64,000 bases of DNA from an uncultured Parvularculaceae bacterium. Lineage in GTDB: Bacteria; Pseudomonadota; Alphaproteobacteria; Caulobacterales; Parvularculaceae. The notes under the pieces were generated by a model. The model was not told the origin of the DNA and searched no databases. It saw only the letters and a list, made by a program, of their open reading frames with translations. The position numbers were made by a program, and so were the translations under genes. The stretch is taken from contig CAMYLZ010000025.1 of the NCBI GenBank assembly GCA_947259375.1, positions 1-64,000 on the forward strand, in the 5' to 3' direction. Numbering within the stretch: position 1 is the first letter of the stretch; the number at the start of each line of letters is the position of its first letter. Of the stretch, positions 1 through 7,985 are shown piece after piece.

Positions 1-325
1 ATAAAACCGTTTCCTTCGCCACAGCCCCCTTTCGAGGGGCCGCCCGCGCAAGATCCAGGCGTTCGGCCGGCCGGTTCCTGAGCTTGAGGTCCGTTACGCC
101 TCTCTCAGGCCGCGCGCCGCCGGTCCGGACCGTAAGGGACGGTAGGCCTTGACGCCTCTCCGTGTCCGGACTGTTTCGCAGTATAGGGGCGCCGGCCAGG
201 GGGGTGGATAACTATCCACCAAAAGCGGGATTCATGGCCGTTTTCATCAGATATGAGGTATTTTCGACAGGGGTATGCGCGTCATGCGTGTAGGCGGATT
301 TGGGGGTTTTTTTGACCTATCCCTC

Positions 326-415
326 CGCACCGATTCGCTGCGGCTTGACCGTGGCGTCCATCACCGGAACCATCCGCATACGCTGTGCTCGCGGCAAGGA
401 CGGGAGTTGGGCCCC
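326..415 (+). repeat. Diverged direct repeat, copy A
   Basis: About 90 bases that recur at 507-597 in the same orientation with roughly 80% identity by eye. Shared words include ATCCGCATA, GCTCGCGGCAAGG and GGGAGTTGGGCCCC. The element carries no credible gene. It may be a small interspersed chromosomal repeat or the remnant of an old duplication. Confidence 0.7.
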
Positions 416-506
416 ACGCTTGAAGCGTGGGGAGCCGCGAGAGGAAAGGCTAGCGCCCCATTCGAATCAAACGCTCTCGCGTCATCTCATACGCGCCCTC
501 TCCACC

Positions 507-597
507 CGCACCGAATCGCCACGGCTTGAGCCAAGGCGCCCATCGCCGGAACGATCCGCATAGGATGCGCTCGCGGCAAGGGCGGGAGTTGGGCCCC
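507..597 (+). repeat. Diverged direct repeat, copy B
   Basis: Second copy of the 326-415 element, about 180 bases downstream, same orientation, roughly 80% identical. It ends in the same GGGAGTTGGGCCCC word. A shorter, weaker similarity (a CGATGCGTGGCTTG-like stretch near 667) may be a third, decayed fragment. Confidence 0.7.
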
Positions 598-777
598 TGT
601 GTGTTGGGATTGAGGTATAAAGGGAACCGGGAAGTAGTCCGCTGGACCCCTAGCGCGTATGACGCCGATGCGTGGCTTGGGCCACGGCGGACCATGCGAA
701 TATTACACGGCTTTGTAACATTGGCGGGCGGAGTTCTACGCTACCGGCGATTATAGTGCCCACAACAGACGTTTGTT

Positions 778-1980
778 TTGTTTAGTAATGTACCCAAAAT
801 TATTGTAGAGATCCTTAAAAGTGTTGCGTATTGGAAGTACAAATTTAATCTGGTATTCTCCAGCGGTTTAAAATATTTGGATTGTGATGCCATGGAAAAT
901 GCAATTTCCTTTGCAATTCTCGCGAGAATTGGAATTGAGCGCGAGATTCGCGAAGCCCTGTTGAAAGTTGCAGATGTTGATGTCACTCAGCCGTCAATGA
1001 TCCGTATCGCTGTTACGGATAGGTGTAATTACAGATGTGCGTATTGTAACCACTGGAAACAGGATCGTTACAAGAGGGAGCTTTCCTTAGTTCAGTGGCG
1101 TCAGGTGTTTAAAAACCTTCAAGCAGTCAGTGCTAAATCGATAATACAATTTACAGGTGGTGAACCATTCTTGCGGCGTGATTTTCTGGAAATCGCTGGT
1201 TGCGCAGAAGAAGCTGGTTTCTATTGGGGAGTAATCACTAACGGATACTGTCTGACTGAGAAAGTGTGTGAGGCCATATGCAGGCTGTCGCCAGTTAACA
1301 TCGACGTGTCGATAGATGGAGCTTGCGAAACAATCCATGATCAGGCGCGTGGCGTTCCGGGATCGTTTGCTGCCGTCACGCGGGGTGTCAAGGAATTGTG
1401 TGCTGCACGTAGAAAGAGTAATAAAAATTTTAAAATACGGATTAAGACCACCGTTCATAAATTAAACATCTCAAGCCTGACTGATGTGGCTTCACTTGCG
1501 GCGGAGTTGGGGGCAGACAGCATTGATTTCTCGCCTATACGCCATGAGGACGATTCTAGTAGGAAATGGTTGTTGCCAGATGATGGGCAATTGAACGAAT
1601 TAGAAAGGTCAATTGATGCGCTATGCGGATTAAAAAAAGCGGGTATTCCAATCGAAACCTCAGAGAGGAAACTACGGTTATTCTCCAATCATTTCGGTGA
1701 TAAAGTCGTCCGGCATGGAACTGTAAAATGCAAGGCGCCGCTGCGAGACTTGTTTATTGATCCGTCAGGAGAAACTAGATTTTGTTGGGCATATGGATCT
1801 CTTGGAAACATTGTAAATTCTTCTGCAGAAGAAGTATGGAGTTCGCATTCAAGTCGATTGCGCAGGCATGAAGCAATGACCTGTTCAAAAGCTGGGAGCA
1901 GCTACTGCGCTACCTCTTGTTTGAGTCACAGGAAATTCAGTGATAATGTGAAACGAGCTCTATTGCATGCTGAGTTTTAG
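778..1980 (+). CDS. Radical SAM protein with SPASM-like C-terminal cysteines
   Basis: A radical S-adenosylmethionine enzyme. The 4Fe-4S motif CNYRCAYC lies at residues 83-90 and is followed by the family's GGEPFLR motif. The C-terminal part has further cysteines (CKAP, RFCW, a CSK/YCATSC group) that resemble a twitch/SPASM auxiliary-cluster domain. Such proteins modify peptides, sugars or lipids; the substrate here is unknown. The longest frame starts at a TTG (778), while an ATG at 892 gives 362 residues. The upstream part resembles the N-terminal stretch often seen in these proteins, so I keep 778 with doubt, because neither start has a good ribosome site. Codon use is AT-rich, unlike all other neighbours, suggesting transfer. 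The methyltransferase start overlaps its end by 14 bases. Confidence 0.85.
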   Translation: MFSNVPKIIVEILKSVAYWKYKFNLVFSSGLKYLDCDAMENAISFAILARIGIEREIREALLKVADVDVTQPSMIRIAVTDRCNYRCAYCNHWKQDRYKRELSLVQWRQVFKNLQAVSAKSIIQFTGGEPFLRRDFLEIAGCAEEAGFYWGVITNGYCLTEKVCEAICRLSPVNIDVSIDGACETIHDQARGVPGSFAAVTRGVKELCAARRKSNKNFKIRIKTTVHKLNISSLTDVASLAAELGADSIDFSPIRHEDDSSRKWLLPDDGQLNELERSIDALCGLKKAGIPIETSERKLRLFSNHFGDKVVRHGTVKCKAPLRDLFIDPSGETRFCWAYGSLGNIVNSSAEEVWSSHSSRLRRHEAMTCSKAGSSYCATSCLSHRKFSDNVKRALLHAEF

Positions 1981-2608
1981 TGCAGATCAACGGTTTTTTT
2001 GGTTTGACCGTCAGGTTCGCGGCTTTTTTGCGTACTCGCGTATACGAAGATTTATTTCAGAACTTCATGTACCTTCTGGTGCGCATATCATTGACTTAGG
2101 AGGTAGGCCAGAGCATTGGCATAGAATGCCGATGAGTCTGCGTGTTGATATCTTAAATACAAAAGAAGAAATTCAGCAGTTTCATCAACATAAGTATCAT
2201 AATATTCAAATTATTGAAGGAGACGTGACAAAACCGATTCAGTCAATACACCAGTATGATTTTATTTATTGTAATAGTGTTCTTGAGCATGTTGGAGGCA
2301 AAGCAGCGCGCTCGTTAATGGCCGCCAATATTCTGGCAGCGGATAAACCTTACTGGGTTCAAGTTCCATCCCAAAAGTTTCCAATTGAGCATCATTGCCG
2401 TGAACTGTTTTGGTGGAGGATGGGCGATGCAAAAAAGAAAAAAAAGATTGAACAATGGAAACGAACTTGGCCGTTTATGGCCGCACAAATGGAAAGTACG
2501 AATGCAGTTAGAAGGGACGAATTAGCACAGCTTTTTCCGTGTGCGGTGATAAGGCGGGAGTTCGTGTTGGGGTTTGAGAAGTCTTTGATAGCTGCAAGAG
2601 TTAGATAA
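1967..2608 (+). CDS. SAM-dependent methyltransferase (class I type)
   Basis: 213 residues. The nucleotide-binding motif appears as IIDLGGRPEHW (about residues 41-51), an acidic post-II residue follows in RVDIL, and YCNSVLEHVGG matches the post-motif of methyltransferase type 11 proteins. The acceptor is unknown. The start ATG lies inside the end of the radical SAM gene, so the two are translationally coupled and probably act on the same molecule. It shares the same low GC content. No leader, precursor peptide or transporter gene is adjacent. Downstream, a weak inverted repeat (2629-2650) without a T-tract separates it from the convergent uvrB. Confidence 0.8.
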   Translation: MLSFSADQRFFWFDRQVRGFFAYSRIRRFISELHVPSGAHIIDLGGRPEHWHRMPMSLRVDILNTKEEIQQFHQHKYHNIQIIEGDVTKPIQSIHQYDFIYCNSVLEHVGGKAARSLMAANILAADKPYWVQVPSQKFPIEHHCRELFWWRMGDAKKKKKIEQWKRTWPFMAAQMESTNAVRRDELAQLFPCAVIRREFVLGFEKSLIAARVR

Positions 2609-2715
2609 ACTGTGTATTGTGTTGTTTCAGTGCACCCCATGCATTGCACTACAGCGGCGGGGTGACCAAAGGGTGGTGGCCTTGCTCCGGAAAGGGCGCG
2701 AGATTTCGATCACCA

Positions 2716-5106
2716 TTATGGTTTGCGTTGCGTTTTCCGCACACCCTTCGGTTTGCTCCGAATATTCGACACGGTTCCTTCGCTTTTCTTGATCCGGCCT
2801 TGTGAGGCGGCTTCGACCCTGGACTCAATCGCGCTTTGCCGCGCAAGCGGGTCGTCGTGGACGGCGAGTTCGACTTCCTGAAGCCGTTTGATTTCGTCGC
2901 GCAGGCGCGCGGCTTCTTCAAATTCCAGGTTGGACGCCGCTTCGCGCATCTGTTTTTCAAGGCCGGCAAGATGCGCCTTGAGGTTGTGTCCCGGGCCCAT
3001 GAAGTCTTTATCGTCTTCCGAGAAGCCGCGCCCGGCAGCCCGACCGCGAAGGCGGTCATGCCCAACGAACGTCTGGCCCATGGCGGCCTTGGCGCCTTCA
3101 TCGTCGCTGGTCGCGATCTCGGCGATTTTCGCCTTGACGGTGGCGGGGGTGATGCCGTGGGCCTCATTATGGGCGATCTGTTTCTCGCGCCGCCGCTCGG
3201 TCTCGCCCATGGCCCGCTCCATGGAGCCGGTGATATGGTCCGCATAGAGAATGACACGTCCGTCGACATTGCGCGCCGCGCGGCCGATCGTCTGGACAAG
3301 CGAGGTTTCCGACCGCAGGAATCCTTCCTTGTCGGCGTCGAGAATGGCCACCAATTGGCATTCGGGAATGTCGAGCCCCTCGCGCAACAGGTTGATGCCG
3401 ACCAGCACGTCGAACGCGCCGAGGCGCAGATCGCGGATGATCTCGATCCGCTCCAGCGTGTCGATATCGGAGTGCATGTAACGCACGCGCACGCCCTGTT
3501 CATGCATATATTCGGTAAGATCTTCGGCCATGCGCTTGGTCAGCGTGGTGACGAGCACGCGCCCGCCTTTTGTCGCGATCGTCTTGCATTCGGCGATGAC
3601 GTCGTCAACCTGGTTCGAGGTGTCGCTTGTCACCGGACGCACTTCAACCACCGGATCAATGAGGCCGGTCGGGCGGATGACTTGTTCGGTGAAAACGCCG
3701 CCGGTGCGGTCGAGTTCCCACGGGCCGGGCGTTGCGGAAACATGCACCGTCTGTGGGCGCATTTTCTCCCACTCCTCGAATTTCAGCGGCCGGTTGTCCA
3801 TACAGGAGGGCAGGCGAAAGCCATATTCGGCGAGTGTGCGCTTGCGGTTGAAGTCGCCGCGGAACATCGCGCCGATCTGTGGCACGGTGACGTGGCTTTC
3901 ATCGCAAAAGATCAGCGCGTTTTCCGGCAGATATTCAAACAGGGTCGGCGGCGGTTCGCCCGGCTGGCGCCCGGTGAGATAGCGCGAATAGTTTTCGATG
4001 CCGTGACAAACGCCGGTGGCCTGTAACATCTCCAGGTCGAACTGCACACGTTGTTCGAGGCGCTGCGCTTCGAGCAGGCGGCCTTCCTCGCGCATCACGG
4101 GCAGGACTTCCGCGAGCTCGTTCTGAATGCCTTCGATCGCCTGATTTAGCGTCGGACGCGGCGTGACATAGTGCGAATTGGCGTAAAGCGTCACCTCTTC
4201 AAGGTCGGCGGTCTTTTGCCCGGTAAGCGGATCGAATTCGGTGATCGCCTCGATCTCGTCGCCGAACATCGAAACCCGCCAGGCGCGGTCTTCATAGTGA
4301 GCCGGAAAAATCTCGATGACGTCGCCGCGCGCCCGGAAACAGCCGCGGGCAAACGCATTATCATTGCGCCGATATTGCAAAGCGACGAGATCGGCGAGGA
4401 TTTTCTTGCGTTCGATTTCCTGACCGAGCTTCAGCGAGAACGTCATCGCCGTATAGGTCTCGACCGAGCCGATGCCGTAAATGCACGACACGGAGGCAAC
4501 GATGATGACGTCCTCGCGCTCGAGCAGGGCGCGGGTCGCGGCGTGGCGCATCCGGTCGATCTGCTCGTTGATGGACGACTCCTTTTCGATATAGGTGTCC
4601 GTACGCGGAACATAAGCTTCGGGCTGGTAATAGTCGTAATAGGAAACGAAATATTCGACCGCATTGTCCGGGAAGAACGCCTTGAACTCGCCATAGAGCT
4701 GGGCGGCGAGGGTCTTGTTCGGGGCAAGGATCAGCGCCGGGCGCTGGCATGCCTCGATCACTTTCGCCATGGTGAAGGTTTTGCCGGTGCCGGTGGCGCC
4801 GAGCAGCACCTGGTCCCATTCGCCATTGCGCGCGCCTTCGGAAAGATCCCGGATCGCGGTCGGCTGGTCGCCGGCGGGGGCATATTCGGAGACCACTTTC
4901 AGCGGATTCGAGCCGCGGGTTTGCGGGCGCGCCGGGCGATGCGGCGTCCAGTCCGCCAGCGGCGTCGCGAGGCGATCGTGATAGGTCGCGACGGCTTCTG
5001 AAAAGCCGCCTTTGGTCACCTCGCTTTGCGGCGTGGTGGGCTGGGCTTTCGGGCGCTTGGCTTTCGGGTCGTATCCGGGACGGGCTGGCGGCATGTTCGC
5101 GAACAT
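2716..5106 (-). CDS. uvrB: UvrABC excinuclease subunit B
   Basis: 796 residues. UvrB is the DNA-damage-verifying helicase of nucleotide excision repair; it is loaded by UvrA and recruits UvrC. Visible features are the Walker A motif GATGTGKT, the beta-hairpin region with [12 protein letters not shown], the DESH helicase box, the RAARN motif VI, and a C-terminal UVR domain ([11 protein letters not shown]). About 85 residues precede the usual conserved start, somewhat longer than E. coli UvrB. Start is ATG at 5106 or ATG at 5094 (MPPARPG); neither has a clear ribosome site. A LexA box overlaps the first start, which slightly favours 5094. The open frame continues another 190 codons upstream, but that part is the wrong frame of the torF-like gene. 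Confidence 0.97.
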   Translation of the reverse strand: MFANMPPARPGYDPKAKRPKAQPTTPQSEVTKGGFSEAVATYHDRLATPLADWTPHRPARPQTRGSNPLKVVSEYAPAGDQPTAIRDLSEGARNGEWDQVLLGATGTGKTFTMAKVIEACQRPALILAPNKTLAAQLYGEFKAFFPDNAVEYFVSYYDYYQPEAYVPRTDTYIEKESSINEQIDRMRHAATRALLEREDVIIVASVSCIYGIGSVETYTAMTFSLKLGQEIERKKILADLVALQYRRNDNAFARGCFRARGDVIEIFPAHYEDRAWRVSMFGDEIEAITEFDPLTGQKTADLEEVTLYANSHYVTPRPTLNQAIEGIQNELAEVLPVMREEGRLLEAQRLEQRVQFDLEMLQATGVCHGIENYSRYLTGRQPGEPPPTLFEYLPENALIFCDESHVTVPQIGAMFRGDFNRKRTLAEYGFRLPSCMDNRPLKFEEWEKMRPQTVHVSATPGPWELDRTGGVFTEQVIRPTGLIDPVVEVRPVTSDTSNQVDDVIAECKTIATKGGRVLVTTLTKRMAEDLTEYMHEQGVRVRYMHSDIDTLERIEIIRDLRLGAFDVLVGINLLREGLDIPECQLVAILDADKEGFLRSETSLVQTIGRAARNVDGRVILYADHITGSMERAMGETERRREKQIAHNEAHGITPATVKAKIAEIATSDDEGAKAAMGQTFVGHDRLRGRAAGRGFSEDDKDFMGPGHNLKAHLAGLEKQMREAASNLEFEEAARLRDEIKRLQEVELAVHDDPLARQSAIESRVEAASQGRIKKSEGTVSNIRSKPKGVRKTQRKP

Positions 5107-5115
5107 AATGCGAAC
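5101..5115. promoter_or_regulatory. LexA (SOS) box of uvrB
   Basis: GAAC-ATAATGC-GAAC is an exact GAAC-N7-GAAC, the direct-repeat LexA operator known from alphaproteobacteria (GTTC-N7-GTTC on the uvrB strand). It sits at the very start of uvrB, an SOS gene. It overlaps the ATG at 5106 and lies 7 bases upstream of the ATG at 5094. Confidence 0.8.
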
Positions 5116-5209
5116 GCGGCGAAAGAAAAGAGGGGAGCGATAAGCGGGAGAAGGAAGCGGGTATTGGCAATCGCGCGCCCGCAGCCGCCCCCCTCTTTGT
5201 TGCGGTTTT

Positions 5210-5959
5210 TCAAAATGACGCGCTGAAGCCGGCGCCGAACCAGAATCCGCTGGCGTCCAGCGTGCCGGCGATGGAATCGTCGATGATCGAGCCCCCGCCA
5301 ATATCGGATCCGCCATATCGCGCGCCGACATAGAACGACCCGTTATCGGAATAGGCGTAGGAGATGTCCGCGGTGGCCAGGCCGTAGAGATAATCGGTCC
5401 CGCCCGTATCATCGACCACGTAACCGAGCGCGCCGCCGAGATCGAAGCTTGTCTTTTCGGCGAGCGGGATTGAATAGCCGGCCCCGCCTTCGAAGGTGGT
5501 CGCGTCGAGCATGAGGTCATGATAGATATAGACCGACGGCGATAGCGGAAGGTCAAAGGAAAGGCCGCCGAAAATTTCGACGGTGTTCGCGCCGAGGCCG
5601 TCGCCGTCTTCCTCGAAAATATCGAAAAAACCGCTCTGGGCGTCCGGATAGGTGTAATAGGTGACGCCTGCGTCAAACGAGATGATTTGCGTTAATGGCG
5701 CGCTGTAACCAGCGAAGAGATCGAGCTCGTCGCCAAAGGCGACGTCATCGTCGCCCACCGGCAAGGCGAACCAGGCGCCGCCATAGAAATTTCCATATGA
5801 CAGAGTGATTGCGGGCTGTACGCTTGCTTCTTGCAACTGGATCCCGCGAAAGACGTAGCGCGATTCAAACGCCACATCTGTTGAAACCTCCAGTGACTGG
5901 GCCGCGGCGGGCGCGCTAGCCGCCGCGAGCGTGGCGGCGGCGATACATATCCGATACAT
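5210..5959 (-). CDS. TorF-family putative outer-membrane porin
   Basis: 249 residues with a Sec signal peptide (cleavage after about residue 20, ASAPAAAQ-S). The mature part is rich in alternating aromatic and glycine beta strands and ends in FGAGFSASF, a typical outer-membrane barrel terminus. The N-terminus ([15 protein letters not shown]) matches the TorF/Gcw_chp family, often found next to ammonium-transport genes. It is transcribed away from glnK, and a good ribosome site (AGGAGGA) precedes the ATG. A transport role for a nitrogenous solute is inferred only from position. Confidence 0.85.
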   Translation of the reverse strand: MYRICIAAATLAAASAPAAAQSLEVSTDVAFESRYVFRGIQLQEASVQPAITLSYGNFYGGAWFALPVGDDDVAFGDELDLFAGYSAPLTQIISFDAGVTYYTYPDAQSGFFDIFEEDGDGLGANTVEIFGGLSFDLPLSPSVYIYHDLMLDATTFEGGAGYSIPLAEKTSFDLGGALGYVVDDTGGTDYLYGLATADISYAYSDNGSFYVGARYGGSDIGGGSIIDDSIAGTLDASGFWFGAGFSASF

Positions 5960-6292
5960 AGACTCCTCCTTTTACTGCGCAATAAAAAATACGCAGCAGG
6001 CTGATCAGAACGATTGGCTTACGGAGGAAGCGTGAAATCAAATGATGCAACGCACAATATCATTTCCGAGGCGATGATCAAAAAATATTAGCAAATGGGG
6101 GAAATAGCTTCATAAATAGGAGAAACGTCGACGAAAAAGGCAGAAAATGCCATAACTGGCGTGGTGATTTCGCCTATGCAGCAATTGTGTGTTGCATCGC
6201 GAAAAACTCGCCATTAGGCTTGAGACGATTCCCGGCCTTGGCGCGATCTCATAATAATGCGTGTACGGGAAAATAATGGAGGCGGGCAGAAG
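5960..6292. other. Divergent torF / glnK control region
   Basis: 333 bases without a gene, AT-rich in the middle. It must hold promoters in both directions. A near-perfect inverted pair of 15-mers (6044-6058 and 6184-6198) is the most obvious candidate for operator sites. A CTTGGCGCG word near 6238 resembles the -24 half of a sigma-54 promoter, but the -12 half is poor. Confidence 0.6.
6044..6198. repeat. Inverted pair of 15-mer sites
   Basis: GATGCAACGCACAAT at 6044-6058 and ATTGTGTGTTGCATC at 6184-6198 are reverse complements with one mismatch. One copy faces torF, the other glnK. The 125-base separation fits two binding sites for a shared regulator (NtrC-like or other) better than an RNA hairpin. 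Confidence 0.6.
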
Positions 6293-6631
6293 ATGAAATA
6301 CATCATTGCGGTCGTGAAGCCGCACCGGCTTGAAGATATTCGCAACGCGCTGACAACGATCGGCGTTGAAGGCATGACGGTTTCCGACGTCAAGGGGTTT
6401 GGGCGGCAGAAGGGGCATAGCGAAGTCTACCGGGGCGCCGAGTATCAGGTCGACTTTGTTCCTAAGACGAAAATTGAAATCGCAATTACCGCCGACAAAG
6501 CAGCCAAAGTCGTCGAAGCAATCTGTAAATCAGCCACGACCGACCGGATCGGTGACGGCAAGATTTTCGTGCTGGACTTGCAGGAAGTCGTGCGCGTGCG
6601 CACGGGCGAGAGCGGCGCGGCGGCGTTGTAA
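6293..6631 (+). CDS. glnK: Nitrogen regulatory protein P-II
   Basis: 112 residues, the standard P-II length. This trimeric signal protein senses 2-oxoglutarate, ATP/ADP and glutamine (through uridylylation) and blocks AmtB when nitrogen is plentiful. Tyr51 of the T-loop, the uridylylation site, is present in YRGAEYQVDF. TDRIGDGKIFV and the C-terminal RVRTGE segment are the P-II signatures. The ATG at 6293 is chosen because MKYIIAVVKP is the conserved start and GGAGG lies upstream. Amt follows after 16 bases, hence glnK rather than glnB. Confidence 0.95.
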   Translation: MKYIIAVVKPHRLEDIRNALTTIGVEGMTVSDVKGFGRQKGHSEVYRGAEYQVDFVPKTKIEIAITADKAAKVVEAICKSATTDRIGDGKIFVLDLQEVVRVRTGESGAAAL

Positions 6632-6647
6632 GCGAGGGGTGATTATC

Positions 6648-7949
6648 ATGAGAGCCAAATACAAGCTGATTGCATCGCCCATCGCGGCGGGGCTTGTCTG
6701 TGCGTCAGGCGCAGCAGCGCAGGAGGCCGCGCCGGTAGCATCGGATGCATCGGTTTTCGTATTCAACACGCTTTTGTTCTTAATGTCGGGCATGGTCGTC
6801 ATGTTCATGGCGGCGGGATTTTGCATGCTCGAAGCGGGGCTGGTGCGTGCGAAAAACGCGGCGACCATCTGCCTCAAAAACATAGCGCTATATTCCGTCG
6901 CCGGCCTGATGGTGTACCTGACTGGGTACGACCTGATTTACGGCATCGGCGAGGGCGGAATCATCGCGCCGTTGAATATATTCTGGGGCGGCGATGAAAG
7001 CGGGGCGCTGGCGGACGGCTATTCCGCGCATTCCGACTGGTTTTTCCAGATGGTGTTCGTAGCGACCGCGGCCTCAATTGTTTCGGGCACGCTGGCAGAG
7101 CGCATCAAGTTGTTCCCGTTTCTTATCTTCGTCGCGCTGTTGACGGGGATCATCTATCCGATCCAGGCGGGCTGGGTCTGGGGCGGCGGCTGGCTCGATG
7201 CGCGCTTTGATGATTTCGCCGGCTCGACGTTGGTGCATTCGACCGGCGGCTGGGCGGCGCTTGCCGGCGCGATCGTGCTGGGGCCGCGCAAAGGCAAATA
7301 TGTCGGCGGCAAAGTGGCCCCGATTCCCGGATCGTCTTTGCCGATGGCGGCGCTGGGCACGTTCATTCTCTGGCTTGGTTGGTTTGGGTTTAATGGCGGG
7401 TCGCAATTGGCGCTCGGCACGATCTCGGACGCGACCGACGTGTCGAAAATCTTCGTCAACACGAATATGGCGGCCTGCGGCGGCGTTGTCGCCGCGTTAT
7501 TGCTGACGCAAGCGCTCTACAAAAAAGTCGACCTCACCATCGTTTTGAACGGTGCAATAGGCGGGTTGGTGTCGATCACCGCAGAGCCGTTGCAGCCCGC
7601 TGTGTGGCAGGCGATTTTGATCGGCGGCGTCGGCGGTGTTATTGTTTCGCTCGCCGTGCCGGTGCTTGATCGTTTCAGGATCGACGACGTTGTCGGCGCG
7701 ATCCCGGCGCATTTGCTTTGCGGCATATGGGGCACGCTTGTCGTGCCCCTCAGCAATAGCGGCGTGACCTTTTTCGGCCAGTTGACCGGCATCGTCACGA
7801 TTGGCGCATTCGTCTTCGCCGTGAGCTTTTTATGCTGGCTGGGACTGAAATATACGCTCGGCGTCAGGGCGAGCGAGGAGCATGAGCATCTGGGGCTGGA
7901 CAAGGCTGAACTGGGTCTTGAAGCTTATCCGGAATTCACGCCGGGCTAA
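6648..7949 (+). CDS. amtB: Ammonium transporter
   Basis: 433 residues. It has a cleavable signal sequence (about 25 residues, ending AAAQ) and then eleven predicted membrane helices of the Amt/MEP/Rh fold. Conserved stretches include FCMLEAGLVRAKN, STGGWAALAGA with its preceding histidine (LVHSTGG), and PAHLLCGIWGTL with the second pore histidine. It conducts ammonium/ammonia across the inner membrane and is gated by GlnK. The start ATG follows a weak GAGGGG ribosome site. It sits in one operon with glnK and probably with gltD-gltB, so uptake and assimilation are co-encoded. Confidence 0.96.
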   Translation: MRAKYKLIASPIAAGLVCASGAAAQEAAPVASDASVFVFNTLLFLMSGMVVMFMAAGFCMLEAGLVRAKNAATICLKNIALYSVAGLMVYLTGYDLIYGIGEGGIIAPLNIFWGGDESGALADGYSAHSDWFFQMVFVATAASIVSGTLAERIKLFPFLIFVALLTGIIYPIQAGWVWGGGWLDARFDDFAGSTLVHSTGGWAALAGAIVLGPRKGKYVGGKVAPIPGSSLPMAALGTFILWLGWFGFNGGSQLALGTISDATDVSKIFVNTNMAACGGVVAALLLTQALYKKVDLTIVLNGAIGGLVSITAEPLQPAVWQAILIGGVGGVIVSLAVPVLDRFRIDDVVGAIPAHLLCGIWGTLVVPLSNSGVTFFGQLTGIVTIGAFVFAVSFLCWLGLKYTLGVRASEEHEHLGLDKAELGLEAYPEFTPG

Positions 7950-7985
7950 TGTGTTGAGTATTTGGAGGCTGATATTTCTGAGCGG

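Larger units (their letters stand above)
1..777. other. Non-coding, structured left-end region
   Basis: No convincing gene is present: the open frames here are short, Arg/Pro-rich, and overlap each other on both strands. Bases 1-180 are GC-rich with several small inverted repeats and could be the leader of a gene to the left or part of a structured RNA, but I could not match tmRNA, RNase P RNA or a tRNA. A perfect 8 bp inverted repeat with a 2-base centre lies at 203-220 and resembles a DnaA box on one arm. Two diverged direct repeats follow (326-415 and 507-597). Base composition falls sharply after about 740, where the low-GC block begins. Confidence 0.5.

Noticed and set aside
1-180. Part of a permuted tmRNA or RNase P RNA
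   Set aside because: No tag-peptide reading frame, no T-loop with matching stem and no conserved RNase P core word was found on either strand.
455-480. tRNA T-arm-like word ATTCGAATC
   Set aside because: The flanking bases do not form a T stem, and no acceptor or anticodon arm can be built around it.
5107-5676. A 190-codon N-terminal extension of uvrB in the same frame
   Set aside because: It is Arg/Ser/Pro-rich with no family similarity, overlaps the torF-like gene in another frame, and lies upstream of the LexA box. UvrB homologues start near 5106.
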